Shown in pieces: positions 17,345 to 25,974 of a stretch of 64,000 bases of DNA (positions are counted from its first letter, which is position 1; each line of letters opens with the position of its first letter). Both the position numbers and the translations under genes were made by a program. The DNA is from Sinomonas sp. ASV322 (lineage in GTDB: Bacteria; Actinomycetota; Actinomycetes; Actinomycetales; Micrococcaceae): NCBI RefSeq assembly GCF_030908245.1, contig NZ_JAVFJJ010000019.1:1-64000 (forward strand), written 5' to 3'. The notes beneath the pieces are model-generated. The model saw only the letters and a list, made by a program, of their open reading frames with translations. It was not told where the DNA came from and made no database searches.

Positions 17345-17938
17345 AACGGGGCTCAGGGTTGCGCGGGGTCTCCCGTGCACTTGTTCCACCGTACGGGACG
17401 ACGCGAGTCTTTGTCACATTTGGATAACAGCGGATAGGTGGAGGTGCGCGAGGGGCCGGTATTCTGCAGAGAGGGGAGTGTGCTGTCCAGTTCGCAAGCA
17501 CATCGGCAGGAGTGATTTCTACAACTGTCCGCATGGTGAGACGGCCGCAAAGTCGCGGAGCGGCTCCGCGACGCGCCGATGGCGTCGAACAATATTCGAT
17601 CGGAGCCGGATTTCGTGCCGTAGATGTGAAAAAACAAGTTCACATATGGCCCTCGCCGAATTGTGAGATATGTCACAATCTATTCATTCGTCTCACGATG
17701 TGAGACGCTGCACCCATTGTTACTTGCTTGTAGCTATTGTTACGGGGCACACTCGAAGTGTGAACAAGAACTCAACGGCACCTGCACTGGCAGACATCCG
17801 CAACGGCTCACCTGCCGCTCGGACGATGTGCCGCTGTCGAATGCATAGCTGACTGCGCCACCCCAGCATTTAGCTCTTCGCTCCCCTGTTCAGCATTCGA
17901 AGCCGTACAAGGCTAGTCACATTAGAGGTCAGCACTTC
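17345..17938. promoter_or_regulatory. Palindrome-rich regulatory region without a gene
   Basis: About 590 bases, less GC-rich than its surroundings, between the riboswitch and the winged-helix regulator. Perfect dyads are GTCGCGGAGC-G-GCTCCGCGAC (17552-17572), ATGTGAA-N8-TTCACAT (17624-17645), a CRP/GlxR-type site (17660-17679), GTCTCAC-GAT-GTGAGAC (17690-17706) and CACACT-CGA-AGTGTG (17748-17762). Only short frames are present and none is convincing. The density suggests several regulators act here on one or both divergent genes. Confidence 0.65.
17660..17679. promoter_or_regulatory. CRP/GlxR-type operator
   Basis: ATTGTGAGATATGTCACAAT is a perfect dyad containing TGTGA-N6-TCACA, the consensus of cAMP-receptor regulators (CRP, actinobacterial GlxR/Crp). 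Crp is known to act with the c-di-AMP riboswitch at rpfA in Streptomyces. Here the site lies about 315 bases upstream of the riboswitch, so it may instead serve the winged-helix gene. Confidence 0.65.
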
Positions 17939-18748
17939 ATGTCGGTTGCATCCGGATACGTCCACATCTCTGTCCGCAATGCGCAGCGCGCGCAGGCCGC
18001 TGCCACCCGTCAGCCCTTCGGGGCCCGCACGACGGGTCAGCCCGAGCCCTACGGGGCATCCCGACCCCTCCGTCCCGTCGAGGACTACTCGCCTATGACG
18101 GCGCCGACGCCCGTGATCGCGCCGGGCGTCGAGCCTGTCCGCTCCGTCTCGTCGGACACCGTGGCCCACGGCTTCGTCCTGTATGTCGGCATCTCCGAGG
18201 AGCAGGCCGCGGCGGCTGGATCCTCGATCGCCCGCATCGCCCAGGAGATCCGCGCCTACGCCCAGAACCTCGTTCCCGGCGTCGAGAGCTACGCTGCCGT
18301 CGCCGTCGCCCCCGCCGCCGCGCAGGGGAGCCCGCTCGACGTCGTCCGTTCGACGTTCGGCGACCCGACCATCGGGAACCGCCCCCGGCCGGAGCCGCGC
18401 GCGGCCCAGTCGAACGACAACCGCCCGAGCGGCGTCCTCATTGACCTCGCCCGCCGCGAGGTCCACCTCGACGGGCTAACGCTCAACCTCACGTTCAAGG
18501 AGTTCGAACTCCTCAACTATCTCGTCGAGAACGGCACGCGCACCGTGAGCCGCGACGAGCTCCTGGAGAATCTCTGGAAGAACGCCGAAGAGGTGCCGAA
18601 CGAGCGCACGATCGACGTCCACATCCGCCGCCTCCGCTCGAAGCTCGGCCGCCTCGCGAACACCGTCCGCACGGTGCGCGGGCAGGGCTACCGCTTCTAC
18701 GAGCACCCCGAGGTCGTCGTGTGGGCTGCGCCGGAGTACTCAATCTAG
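17939..18748 (+). CDS. Orphan winged-helix transcriptional regulator without receiver domain
   Basis: A 269-residue protein. The N-terminal half (1-160) has no recognised receiver; about 75-135 contains HGFVLYVGISEEQAAAAGSS and a helical stretch. The C-terminal half (about 168-258) is an OmpR/PhoB-type winged helix with LNLTFKEFELLNYLVENG, DELLENLWKN, ERTIDVHIRRLRSKLG and VRTVRGQGYRFYE. It is not a normal response regulator because no phospho-acceptor Asp pocket is present, so activity must be set by another signal. AGAGGT precedes the ATG by 9 bases. A palindrome-rich region upstream implies heavy regulation. Its targets are unknown. Confidence 0.8.
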   Translation: MSVASGYVHISVRNAQRAQAAATRQPFGARTTGQPEPYGASRPLRPVEDYSPMTAPTPVIAPGVEPVRSVSSDTVAHGFVLYVGISEEQAAAAGSSIARIAQEIRAYAQNLVPGVESYAAVAVAPAAAQGSPLDVVRSTFGDPTIGNRPRPEPRAAQSNDNRPSGVLIDLARREVHLDGLTLNLTFKEFELLNYLVENGTRTVSRDELLENLWKNAEEVPNERTIDVHIRRLRSKLGRLANTVRTVRGQGYRFYEHPEVVVWAAPEYSI

Positions 18749-18773
18749 CGAGTCCGGCACCTAGGCTTGCTCC

Positions 18774-19325
18774 ATGAGCAAGCACCACGTCAAGAGGCTC
18801 GTCGTCGTGCGCCATGCGAAGGCTGCGTGGCCGGATGGTGTGCCCGACCTCGAGCGCCCGCTCGCCGAGCGAGGCCACGCCGACGCTCCCGAGGTCGGCA
18901 AGTGGCTCCTCGAACACCAGGTGGTGCCCGACTTCATCCTGTGCTCGGTCGCGCTGCGCACGCGTCAGACGTGCACGTGGGTCTGCCGCGAACTGGGCGA
19001 TCTCGCGCCCACGCCCAAGCTCGAGACCGGGCTGTATGCGGCGGGCGCGGCGCGCATGCTCGCCGTCGTCAATCACGTGCCGGAAACGGTGCGCACGCTG
19101 CTCCTCATCGCGCACATGCCGGGCGTCCAGGACCTCGTCCTCCGCCTCGCCTCGCGCGATTCGGATCAGGACGCCTATCTCGACGCCGCGAACCACTTCC
19201 CGACCTCGGGCCTCGCCGTGCTTGAGATCGACAAGCCGTGGGCCGAGCTCGACGGGCAGGATGCGCGGCTCACCGATTTCGCGGTGCCGCGGGCCGAGGG
19301 ACGGAAGCACGGGCACCGGCAGTAG
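18774..19325 (+). CDS. SixA-type phosphohistidine phosphatase
   Basis: A 183-residue member of the histidine phosphatase superfamily. The catalytic RH is R13-H14 in VVVRHAKAAW. The second active-site His is in LLLIAHMPG (about 109). LERPLAERGHADAPEVG and CSVALRTRQTC are family blocks. SixA removes phosphate from phosphohistidine on signalling or PTS proteins; the target here is unknown. The ATG lies 6 bases after the -10 box TAGGCT, indicating a leaderless mRNA. The 3' end overlaps the convergent membrane-protein gene by 56 bases, so the two transcripts can pair at their tails. Confidence 0.88.
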   Translation: MSKHHVKRLVVVRHAKAAWPDGVPDLERPLAERGHADAPEVGKWLLEHQVVPDFILCSVALRTRQTCTWVCRELGDLAPTPKLETGLYAAGAARMLAVVNHVPETVRTLLLIAHMPGVQDLVLRLASRDSDQDAYLDAANHFPTSGLAVLEIDKPWAELDGQDARLTDFAVPRAEGRKHGHRQ

Positions 19326-19818
19326 GCTTCGTGGCCACGGGGCGGGGCGGGGTCCGGCGCGTGCTCGGTGACGTCGGGCGCGAGGGCCTCGAGGGGTTCG
19401 GTCGGCGCGGGGCCTGCCGCTGTCGTGGCCACACCGCGCCCGCGAACAGGGTGGCGAGCGTCGCGACGAGGGCGACGGCGGCTCCCGCGAAATAGGGGTC
19501 CGCGTCGCGGCTCGACACGCTCGTGACGGCGGTGGGGTCGTCGTCCCACGCGACGCCGAGCACCCTGAGGAACGCCAGCGTGCATCCGATCGTGAGAGCC
19601 GCGCTGAGCGCCGCCGCGGCGGCCACCCAGTACCGGTTCATGGCGAGGATCGCGTAGAGCGCGCAGAGGACGAAGGCCGTCAGGGCGACGAGGGCGAGGG
19701 CCCCGAGCCATTCCTCGAGGGTCCACGCCGTGAGGGCGAGGAGAATCGCGGTCGCGAGCGTGCACCAGAGCGTCGCGCGGGCGCTGCGGCGCAACGGAAC
19801 GAATCGCGAGGGTGCCAC
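19270..19818 (-). CDS. Four-helix membrane protein of unknown function
   Basis: A 182-residue protein with helices at about 14-34, 38-58, 66-88 and 112-132, then a basic Pro/Arg/Thr-rich tail (about 133-182). A short polar loop (DDDPTAVTSVSSRDAD) lies between helices 3 and 4. No known domain is recognised. The GTG start has no obvious ribosome site. It follows the TetR gene by 36 bases on the same strand and may be the last member of that operon. The tail-coding part is antisense to the end of the SixA-type gene; the tail's simple composition may reflect that overlap. Confidence 0.65.
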   Translation of the reverse strand: MAPSRFVPLRRSARATLWCTLATAILLALTAWTLEEWLGALALVALTAFVLCALYAILAMNRYWVAAAAALSAALTIGCTLAFLRVLGVAWDDDPTAVTSVSSRDADPYFAGAAVALVATLATLFAGAVWPRQRQAPRRPNPSRPSRPTSPSTRRTPPRPVATKPTAGARASVPRPAAPRNR

Positions 19819-19854
19819 GGGGCTAGTCTGTCATCCGCGGGCCGGCCCGGGGCG

Positions 19855-20589
19855 CTACGCCTCTCCGGTCGGCTCGAGGGCTCCGCGGACAATGCAGAGC
19901 ACCGCCTCGCCCGCTTCGTCGAGGCTGCGTTCGGGGTGGAACGCGGCCCTGTCCATGCCGGTCACAAACGCGGCCCCGAATAGCGCGACCGCGACCCCTC
20001 CCGGCGTGAGACCCTCCCGCAGCGGACGCACCTCCGCGACGTGGCGCACGGACGCCTCGATGACCTCGAGCACGTCGCCCCGCATGTCCGTGAGCAGGCC
20101 CTGCCAGGCGCCGTCGGCCCTCCACTGCTCGCCGAGCCACAGCCGCACGAACGCGGGGTAATCGGCGATGAACCCGAGCGCGCGCCGAATCTTCCGGCCC
20201 ACCTCGTCGAGGGGGTCGAACGACGACGGCGCCGCGGACGAATCGGGCGCGTGGCCAGATCGAGCCCGTCGCGTGGCCGAATCCTCAGGCGCTTCCTCCG
20301 GGCCATCCCCGAGCCGGTCCATGAGGAGGCCCATCCCGTGCCGCAGGAGCTGCTCGACGAGCTCGTTCTTGCTGCCGAAGTTGTAGTAGACCGTGCCCTT
20401 CGCGACGCCGGCCGCGAGTGCGATCTCCTCGACCGTCACGCCGTCGGTGCCCCGCTGCCCGATGAGTTCCATCGCAGCCTCGAAGAGCCGCTGCTTGGTC
20501 ACCGCTGTCCTTGCTGCGCCGCGTGACGCCGGGCTGCGGCCCGCACCGCCCGCGCCGCGGGCTGCACTCTGGCCTCCTGCCGGGCTCAT
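19855..20589 (-). CDS. TetR-family regulator of the YhgE operon
   Basis: A 244-residue regulator. After a 28-residue low-complexity start, the TetR HTH (about 30-78) reads KQRLFEAAMELIGQRG, VTVEEIALAAGVAKGTVYYNFGSK. The C-terminal ligand domain (about 110-240) includes IRRALGFIADYPAFVRLWLGEQW. The ATG at 20589 overlaps the YhgE stop by four bases (ATGA), so it is the third gene of the operon. Two overlapping palindromes just upstream of the first gene (23301-23327) are its likely operator, giving autorepression. The inducer is unknown. Confidence 0.9.
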   Translation of the reverse strand: MSPAGGQSAARGAGGAGRSPASRGAARTAVTKQRLFEAAMELIGQRGTDGVTVEEIALAAGVAKGTVYYNFGSKNELVEQLLRHGMGLLMDRLGDGPEEAPEDSATRRARSGHAPDSSAAPSSFDPLDEVGRKIRRALGFIADYPAFVRLWLGEQWRADGAWQGLLTDMRGDVLEVIEASVRHVAEVRPLREGLTPGGVAVALFGAAFVTGMDRAAFHPERSLDEAGEAVLCIVRGALEPTGEA

Positions 20590-22622
20590 ATCGAGATCTC
20601 CGGCTGGAGGGTCTTGAGCCGCCAGGTCATGTTCCTCCGCGTCCCGAGGATGTTGAGTGCGGCCCCGACGAGCGTGTATCCCACAAGGCCCGCGACGAGC
20701 GGGAGGATCCCGGACAGGTCCCCGCCGTAGATGAGGTGCCGCATGCCCGTGACGACGTACCCCATCGGCAGAATCGCGTGCGCGACCTGGAACGGCGCGG
20801 GCGCCATCTCCCATGGGAACGTTCCGCCGGAGGAGACGAGCTGCAGGATGAGCAGGATGAGCACCACGAACTTCCCGACCGAGCCGAGCAGCGAGACGAT
20901 GCCCTGGATGAGCGCGCTGAACGCGATGCCGCCGAGCATGATGAACAGCCACATGAGCCACGGGTGCACGGGTTCGAGCCCGAGCCCGAAGTCGACGACG
21001 GCGGTGAGCACCGTCGCCTGGGCCGCGGCGACGGCGGCGAAGGGGAGCCATCCGCCGATCGCGATCTTCCACGCGGGGGCGTTCGACGCGAGTGCGCGCT
21101 TCGTCACGGGGCGCATGGCCTGCGTCAGCATGAAGATGCCGACCCACATCGCGAGCGAGAGGAAGAAGGGTGCGAGGCCGGCCCCGTAGGTCGCCGCCTT
21201 CGCCTGCGAGACGCTGTTCACCGCGACGGGGTCCGCGATGACCTGGGAGAGGTTCGATTTCTGGGCGTCGTTGGGGTTCGGGACCTTGCCCGAGCCCGCG
21301 GTGAGGGCGTCCGCGAGCTGGGTGGCGCCGTCGTGCGCCTTCGCGGCGCCCGCCTTGAGGGCCTGCGCGCCGTCGTTCGCTTGCGCCGCGCCGTCGGCGA
21401 GCTGCCGTGAGCCGGCGACGGCGGTCTGCTCGCCGTCCGCGAGCTGGGAGGCGCCGGCCGAGACCTGGTGGGCGCCGGCGTCGGCCTGGGCAATGCCCTG
21501 CGCGAGGGCCGGCATGCCGTTCGCGAGCTGCCGCGCGCCGTCGGCCACTTGCTGCGAGCCCGCGGCGAGCTGCGGGACCTGCCCCGCGGCTGCGTGGAGC
21601 TGGGCGGCGGTGCTCTGCGCCGTCGGGTTCTGCGTCGCGGCGCTCAGGCGCGCTCCGATCTGCTGCGCCTGGGCCGGGGTGATCGTGCCGTCAGCGACGA
21701 GCGCCGCGAGCGAGTCGCTCACCTGCTGCTGGAGCTGCTTTTGGGCCGAATCGGCGGCGGCAGCCGCACCCTGCATCTTCTCGTTGAGGAGCGCGTTCCC
21801 CGCCGCGACCCGCGCCGCGCCGTCGGCGAGCTTCTGCGTGTCCGCGGGGAGCGACGCCGTCTTCCCCTGGAGCGTGTCGAGGCCGCCGGCGAGCTGGCCC
21901 GCGCCGTCGCGCAGCGCGAGCGAGCCGTTGAGGAGCTGCTGCTGCCCGTCGGCGAGTTGCGCCGCGCCCGTGCGGAGCTGGGACGTCCCGTCCGCGAGGC
22001 GGGTCGCGCCGTCGGCGAGCTGGCCGACGCCGTCGCGGAGCTGCCCCGCGGCGTCCGCGGCCTGGACCATCTGCGTGTGGATCGTTCCGTAGCCCGTGAG
22101 GAGCTTGTTCGCGGTCTCGGTTCCGACCTCCTTCGCGACGGAGTCGTGGACGGCCCTCGTGACCTTGTCCACGATGGTCGAGAGGAGGTAGTTGTTCGCG
22201 TCGTTCGTCGTGACGTCGAGCATGGCCTGCTTCGCGGCGTCGAAGCTCGCGGGCGAGGCGAGGTTGGCGGAGAAGTCCGCGGGGATGCGCAGCGCGAACG
22301 AATAGGTGCCGTTCCGCACGCCCGCCTCGGCGGTCTGAGCGTCGGGGACGCGCTGCCAGTCGAACACGTGCCCATCGACGAGGCTGTCCGCAACCTTGGG
22401 GCCCGCGTCGAGGCGCGAGCCGTCGGCGACGGTCGCGCCCTTGTCCTCGACGACGAGCGCGGCCTTGATGTGCCCCATGTTCGAGTACGGATCCCAGTTG
22501 GCATAGAGGTACACGGCGCCGTAGAGGAGCGGGACCATCGTGAGCGCGAGGATCGCGAGTTTGGGGAGGAGGCCCGAGGTCATGCGCTGGAGCTCGGAGC
22601 GGGCGAGTCGGATGACGGTCAC
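20586..22622 (-). CDS. YhgE/Pip-family membrane protein
   Basis: A 678-residue protein. One N-terminal helix (about 18-38, LAILALTMVPLLYGAVYL) leads to a long outer region, with about five helices at the C-terminus (about 480-665). The outer region holds many copies of QLADGxxQLxxGA-type heptad repeats, a coiled-coil rod typical of YhgE/Pip and of type VII secretion-associated or phage-infection proteins. The last membrane part resembles ABC-2 permeases. The GTG overlaps the upstream ATPase stop by four bases. It probably works with that ATPase as an export-like complex; the substrate is unknown. Confidence 0.88.
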   Translation of the reverse strand: MTVIRLARSELQRMTSGLLPKLAILALTMVPLLYGAVYLYANWDPYSNMGHIKAALVVEDKGATVADGSRLDAGPKVADSLVDGHVFDWQRVPDAQTAEAGVRNGTYSFALRIPADFSANLASPASFDAAKQAMLDVTTNDANNYLLSTIVDKVTRAVHDSVAKEVGTETANKLLTGYGTIHTQMVQAADAAGQLRDGVGQLADGATRLADGTSQLRTGAAQLADGQQQLLNGSLALRDGAGQLAGGLDTLQGKTASLPADTQKLADGAARVAAGNALLNEKMQGAAAAADSAQKQLQQQVSDSLAALVADGTITPAQAQQIGARLSAATQNPTAQSTAAQLHAAAGQVPQLAAGSQQVADGARQLANGMPALAQGIAQADAGAHQVSAGASQLADGEQTAVAGSRQLADGAAQANDGAQALKAGAAKAHDGATQLADALTAGSGKVPNPNDAQKSNLSQVIADPVAVNSVSQAKAATYGAGLAPFFLSLAMWVGIFMLTQAMRPVTKRALASNAPAWKIAIGGWLPFAAVAAAQATVLTAVVDFGLGLEPVHPWLMWLFIMLGGIAFSALIQGIVSLLGSVGKFVVLILLILQLVSSGGTFPWEMAPAPFQVAHAILPMGYVVTGMRHLIYGGDLSGILPLVAGLVGYTLVGAALNILGTRRNMTWRLKTLQPEISI

Positions 22623-23296
22623 GCGAGGACCTCCTCTTCTTCCGCGGCTTCCGCTTCGGGAGCCTCGAGCGCATTGCCGACGACGGCGACGCGCCCCTCC
22701 CAGCCGAACGGCGCCTCGCCGACGATCGCGACGACGGCGAGCTCGCGCCCGGGGTTCGTCGCGAGGGCGTCGAGGCGGGGGAGCCAGTCCTCGGTGCGGT
22801 CCGAGTGGCGGTCGGGGGAGTCGACCACGAGCAGGCGGACCTCGGGATCGGCGAGCGCGAGCTCGGTCAAGAGCTCGACGCGACGGTGCGGGGCGAGCTC
22901 GTGTGCCCAGTCTTTCGCGATGTCCTCGAAGGCGTGGACCGTGAGCCAGGCATCCGCGTCGTGTTCGCGGCGGCGACGAGGGAGGAGGGCGAGGTCTTCG
23001 GCGACGAGGCCGCGCACGCTCAGGTGGCGCTCGGCCTCGTTGATGCTCGGCGAGTCCACGAGGGCGGTCGCGCGGCGGAGGGCCTTGAGGTTCTTCTTCG
23101 GCGTGCTCGTCTCTCCCCACACGGCGCTGCCGGCGTCGGGGGCGTACCGACCGCTCGCGGCGAGGGCCAGCGCGGTGCGGGTCTCTTCGCCGTTGGCCTG
23201 GACGAGGGTGAGCGCGCCGGCTGGAGCGTCGAACGAGGTGGGGGCGACGAGGTCGCCGCGGCGCCCGGCGATGCGGAGCTCACGAACTGAAAGCAT
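22619..23296 (-). CDS. Degenerate ABC-type ATPase partner of YhgE
   Basis: A 225-residue protein with the outline of an ABC ATPase but a broken P-loop. Where GPNGAGKST is expected it has QANGEETRT (33-41), so the catalytic Lys is replaced by Thr39. A Walker-B-like VRLLVVDSPD remains, but no clear LSGGQ signature is visible. It is the first gene of the operon with YhgE and TetR, joined to YhgE by a 4-base overlap. It may bind without hydrolysing ATP, or act only as a scaffold. A sequencing error is unlikely because the frame is intact. Confidence 0.75.
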   Translation of the reverse strand: MLSVRELRIAGRRGDLVAPTSFDAPAGALTLVQANGEETRTALALAASGRYAPDAGSAVWGETSTPKKNLKALRRATALVDSPSINEAERHLSVRGLVAEDLALLPRRRREHDADAWLTVHAFEDIAKDWAHELAPHRRVELLTELALADPEVRLLVVDSPDRHSDRTEDWLPRLDALATNPGRELAVVAIVGEAPFGWEGRVAVVGNALEAPEAEAAEEEEVLA

Positions 23297-23300
23297 GCTC

Positions 23301-23327
23301 TCAGTTTAGTCAAACTGACTGGTCAGT
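23301..23327. promoter_or_regulatory. Overlapping TetR-type operators upstream of the ABC-YhgE-TetR operon
   Basis: TCAGTTT-AGTC-AAACTGA (23301-23318) and ACTGAC-TG-GTCAGT (23314-23327) are two perfect dyads sharing a few bases, starting 5 bases upstream of the first start codon. Their position would block transcription, as expected for autorepression by the operon's own TetR protein. Confidence 0.7.
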
Positions 23328-23373
23328 ACAAATTAGGTCGGGCGAGCCACCACGGGTCGGGGTGTGCGGATGC

Positions 23374-24276
23374 CTAGGTCCGGTCGTCGACCGCGGGAGG
23401 GGCCGTCTCCCGACTTCCTCGAGGGGAAGGGGACTCCGCGCCGTAGCTGCCCAGGAGCGCGAGCGAATCCGCGGACGCCGAGCCCGGCTTGGCCGTGAAG
23501 ACGCGCAGCGTTTGGTCGGGATCGTGCCTGAGGGCGAGGTCTTCGAAGTCGAGCTCGAGATTCCCGACGATCGGGTGGCGCATCCGCAGGATCCCCGCGT
23601 ACTCGGTCACGACCCGGTGGCCGGCCCACCAGAGCCGGAACTGCTCGCTGTGCACGGCGAGCTCGCCGACGAGCTGATTGGCCTGCGGGTCGTTCGGGTG
23701 GCGCCCGACGTCGACGCGCAGCGCGCCGGCCGCCTCGGCCGCGACGACCTGCCAGTCGGAGAACAGTTCGCGCGCTCGCGGATCGAGGATGATCCACCGC
23801 GTGAGGTTGCGTTCTTGCGGGGGCATGGCCGGGAAGTCCGCGAAGAGAAGGTACGCGAGGCGGTTTCCCGCGAGGACGTCGGTCCGACGGCCCAGCAGGA
23901 GGGCGGGCACGCTGCCGACGGCGTCGAGGAGCTGCGCGAGTGCGGGCCGCACGTGCTGCGCGGGCGCGGGACGGCGCTGGGATTTCGCGCAGTTCTCGAG
24001 GAGATCGATCATGTGCGCGTGCTCGCTCTCGTCCAGGCGCAGCGCCCTCGCGACCGAGTCGAGCACCGACCGGGACGGGTGGATGTTCCGCCCCTGCTCG
24101 AGCCGCGTGTAGTAGTCCGTGCTCACGCCCGCCAGCCGGGCGATCTCCTCGCGCCGCAGGCCGGGGACGCGCCGTCCACGGTCGACGGCGGAGATCCCCA
24201 GCTGCTCGGGCGAGAGCCGCGAGCGCATGGCTTTGAGGAAGCGGCCGAATTCTGCGCTTTGACCCATGGCTCCCAT
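23374..24276 (-). CDS. XRE-family regulator with MmyB-like ligand domain
   Basis: A 300-residue regulator. The HTH_31 domain (about 10-85) has LRREEIARLAGVSTDYYTRLEQGR, typical of the group. The C-terminal MmyB-like domain (about 110-275) includes GRRTDVLAGNRLAYLLFADF and NLTRWIILDPRARELFSDW. These proteins usually control an adjacent dehydrogenase, reductase or exporter gene. It lies 50 bases after the MFS gene on the same strand, and the divergent aldo/keto reductase completes a common local-regulator arrangement. TAGGAC-TTCGC-GTCCTA at 24313-24329 forms a small hairpin at the MFS stop. Confidence 0.9.
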   Translation of the reverse strand: MGAMGQSAEFGRFLKAMRSRLSPEQLGISAVDRGRRVPGLRREEIARLAGVSTDYYTRLEQGRNIHPSRSVLDSVARALRLDESEHAHMIDLLENCAKSQRRPAPAQHVRPALAQLLDAVGSVPALLLGRRTDVLAGNRLAYLLFADFPAMPPQERNLTRWIILDPRARELFSDWQVVAAEAAGALRVDVGRHPNDPQANQLVGELAVHSEQFRLWWAGHRVVTEYAGILRMRHPIVGNLELDFEDLALRHDPDQTLRVFTAKPGSASADSLALLGSYGAESPSPRGSRETAPPAVDDRT

Positions 24277-24326
24277 TCTCGTCTCGACCCCGCCGCCGTT
24301 CTACGGCGAGGGTAGGACTTCGCGTC

Positions 24327-25796
24327 CTAGGCGGCAGGCTGCGACGATTCCTCGGCCGCCGTCTCGGCCCGTTCGCCGCTGCGGGTACGGTCCGCGGGCA
24401 TGGCGAGGACGGCGACGACGGTCAGCGCGGTGCCGATGAACACGGCGAGGAAGACCGCGGCCGAGGCGGGAACAATCGGCAGCGGGTGCGAGCCGCCGGT
24501 CGGTGCCGCGCTGGACGCTCCTGTGTAAATAGCGTTCGCGACGGCGCCGAAGACGGCGACGCCGAGCGCACTGCCGATCGAACGCGCGAACAGATTCGTC
24601 CCCGTGACGACGCCCCGCTCGTTCCATTCGACGCTCGACTGGGCCACGATGAGCGTCGGGGTCGCGACGAGGCCCATCCCGAGGCCGACGACGAAGCAGC
24701 TCGCCGCGACGAGCACGATGTTGGGCGTGTAGGCCGTGAACGCGAGCGCGGCGGCGCCGACCACCGCAACGAGGATGCCGATCGTGGCCGTGCTGCGGAA
24801 GCCGATCCGCAGGTACAGACGGCCGGACTGCGACGCGCTGATGGGCCAGCCGATGGTCAGGGCGGCGAGGGCGAGCCCCGCGAGGATCGGGGAGACCGAC
24901 TGAGCGCTCTCGAGGAACGTCGGGACGTAGGACGTGAGGCCGAGGATGACGGCGCCGACGCCGAACGAGACGAGCGTCGTCGTGAGGAGCAGCCGGCGCG
25001 AGACTGCCCACAGCGGAAGGACCGGTTCGGCGGCGCGTCGCTCGGCGACGAGGAACGCGGCGAACAGGGCGGCGCCGACTCCGAAGGTGCCGAAGCTCAG
25101 CGGGGAATCCCACGCCCATGCCTGCCCGCCCTCGAGGGCGCCGAGGATGAGCAGAGTCATCGAACCGGTCAGGAGGCTCGCACCGAGGTAGTCCACGCGG
25201 TGACGCAGGCGCTCGATGTTCTCGTGGAACGTGCGCCACAGCATCCAGCCCGCAAGGAGGCACAGCGGAATATTGATGAGGAAGATCCCGCGCCACAGGT
25301 CGAGCGAGGCGAAGATCCCGCCGAGCGTCGGGCCGATGACGGACGAGACAGCCCACACGCTCGCGATGTACCCCTGGACTTTGGCGCGCTCGGCGAGCGA
25401 GTAGATATCGCCCGCGATCGTGATCGACATGGGCTGGACAGCACCCGCACCGAGGCCCTGGAGGACGCGGAACGCGATGAGCGCGGGCATGGTCACGGCC
25501 ACCCCGCACAGGATCGAGCCGAGGAGGAAGAGCCCGATGCCCGCGAGGATGATCGGCTTGCGGCCGAGCATGTCGGAGAGCTTCGCGTACACCGGGACCG
25601 AGACGGCCTGTGCGAGCATGTATCCGGAGAACAGCCACGGGAACGACGAGAACCCGCCAACGTCCTTGACGATGGACGGCACCGCCGTCGCGACGATCGT
25701 CGAGTCGATCGCCACGAGGCCCGTGGCGAGCATGAGGGCGATGAGGATGGGTCCTCGTTCGGAGCGGAAGCCTACGTCCGTGCGTGTCGTCGTCAT
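24327..25796 (-). CDS. MFS multidrug exporter (DHA2, 14 helices)
   Basis: A 489-residue proton-driven exporter with about 14 helices. The motif LSDMLGRKPIILAGIG is the MFS motif A and GLGAGAVQPMS is in the expected place. Conserved Asp in ATGLVAIDSTIVATAVP is typical of DHA2 drug transporters. The start MTTTRTDVG at 25796 is chosen because the longer upstream frame lacks membrane character. It is divergent from the aldo/keto reductase, and its XRE regulator lies 50 bases downstream. The drug or metabolite exported is unknown. Confidence 0.92.
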   Translation of the reverse strand: MTTTRTDVGFRSERGPILIALMLATGLVAIDSTIVATAVPSIVKDVGGFSSFPWLFSGYMLAQAVSVPVYAKLSDMLGRKPIILAGIGLFLLGSILCGVAVTMPALIAFRVLQGLGAGAVQPMSITIAGDIYSLAERAKVQGYIASVWAVSSVIGPTLGGIFASLDLWRGIFLINIPLCLLAGWMLWRTFHENIERLRHRVDYLGASLLTGSMTLLILGALEGGQAWAWDSPLSFGTFGVGAALFAAFLVAERRAAEPVLPLWAVSRRLLLTTTLVSFGVGAVILGLTSYVPTFLESAQSVSPILAGLALAALTIGWPISASQSGRLYLRIGFRSTATIGILVAVVGAAALAFTAYTPNIVLVAASCFVVGLGMGLVATPTLIVAQSSVEWNERGVVTGTNLFARSIGSALGVAVFGAVANAIYTGASSAAPTGGSHPLPIVPASAAVFLAVFIGTALTVVAVLAMPADRTRSGERAETAAEESSQPAA

Positions 25797-25906
25797 CGAT
25801 CCGGTTCTCTTCGGCGGTCGAGGGAATGCGTGCTCGGCGGGCGGAGCCCACACAGACCTGAACCGCGACCCGGGGCAGATTAGTCCCGGCGTGGATAGGT
25901 CTCCGA

Positions 25907-25967
25907 TTCCTAGGAACGAGGGGGTGTTCCTGCCCTGCTGACACGGCCGGGCCGCGTTCCCTAGCGT
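25907..25967 (+). promoter_or_regulatory. Promoter and operator between MFS and aldo/keto reductase genes
   Basis: TTCCTAGGAA (25907-25916) is a perfect palindrome. Downstream CTGACA (25938) and TAGCGT (25962), 18 bases apart, make a good promoter whose start point would fall at the ATG at 25975. The palindrome is a candidate site for the neighbouring XRE regulator. Confidence 0.45.
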
Positions 25968-25974
25968 TGAAGCC

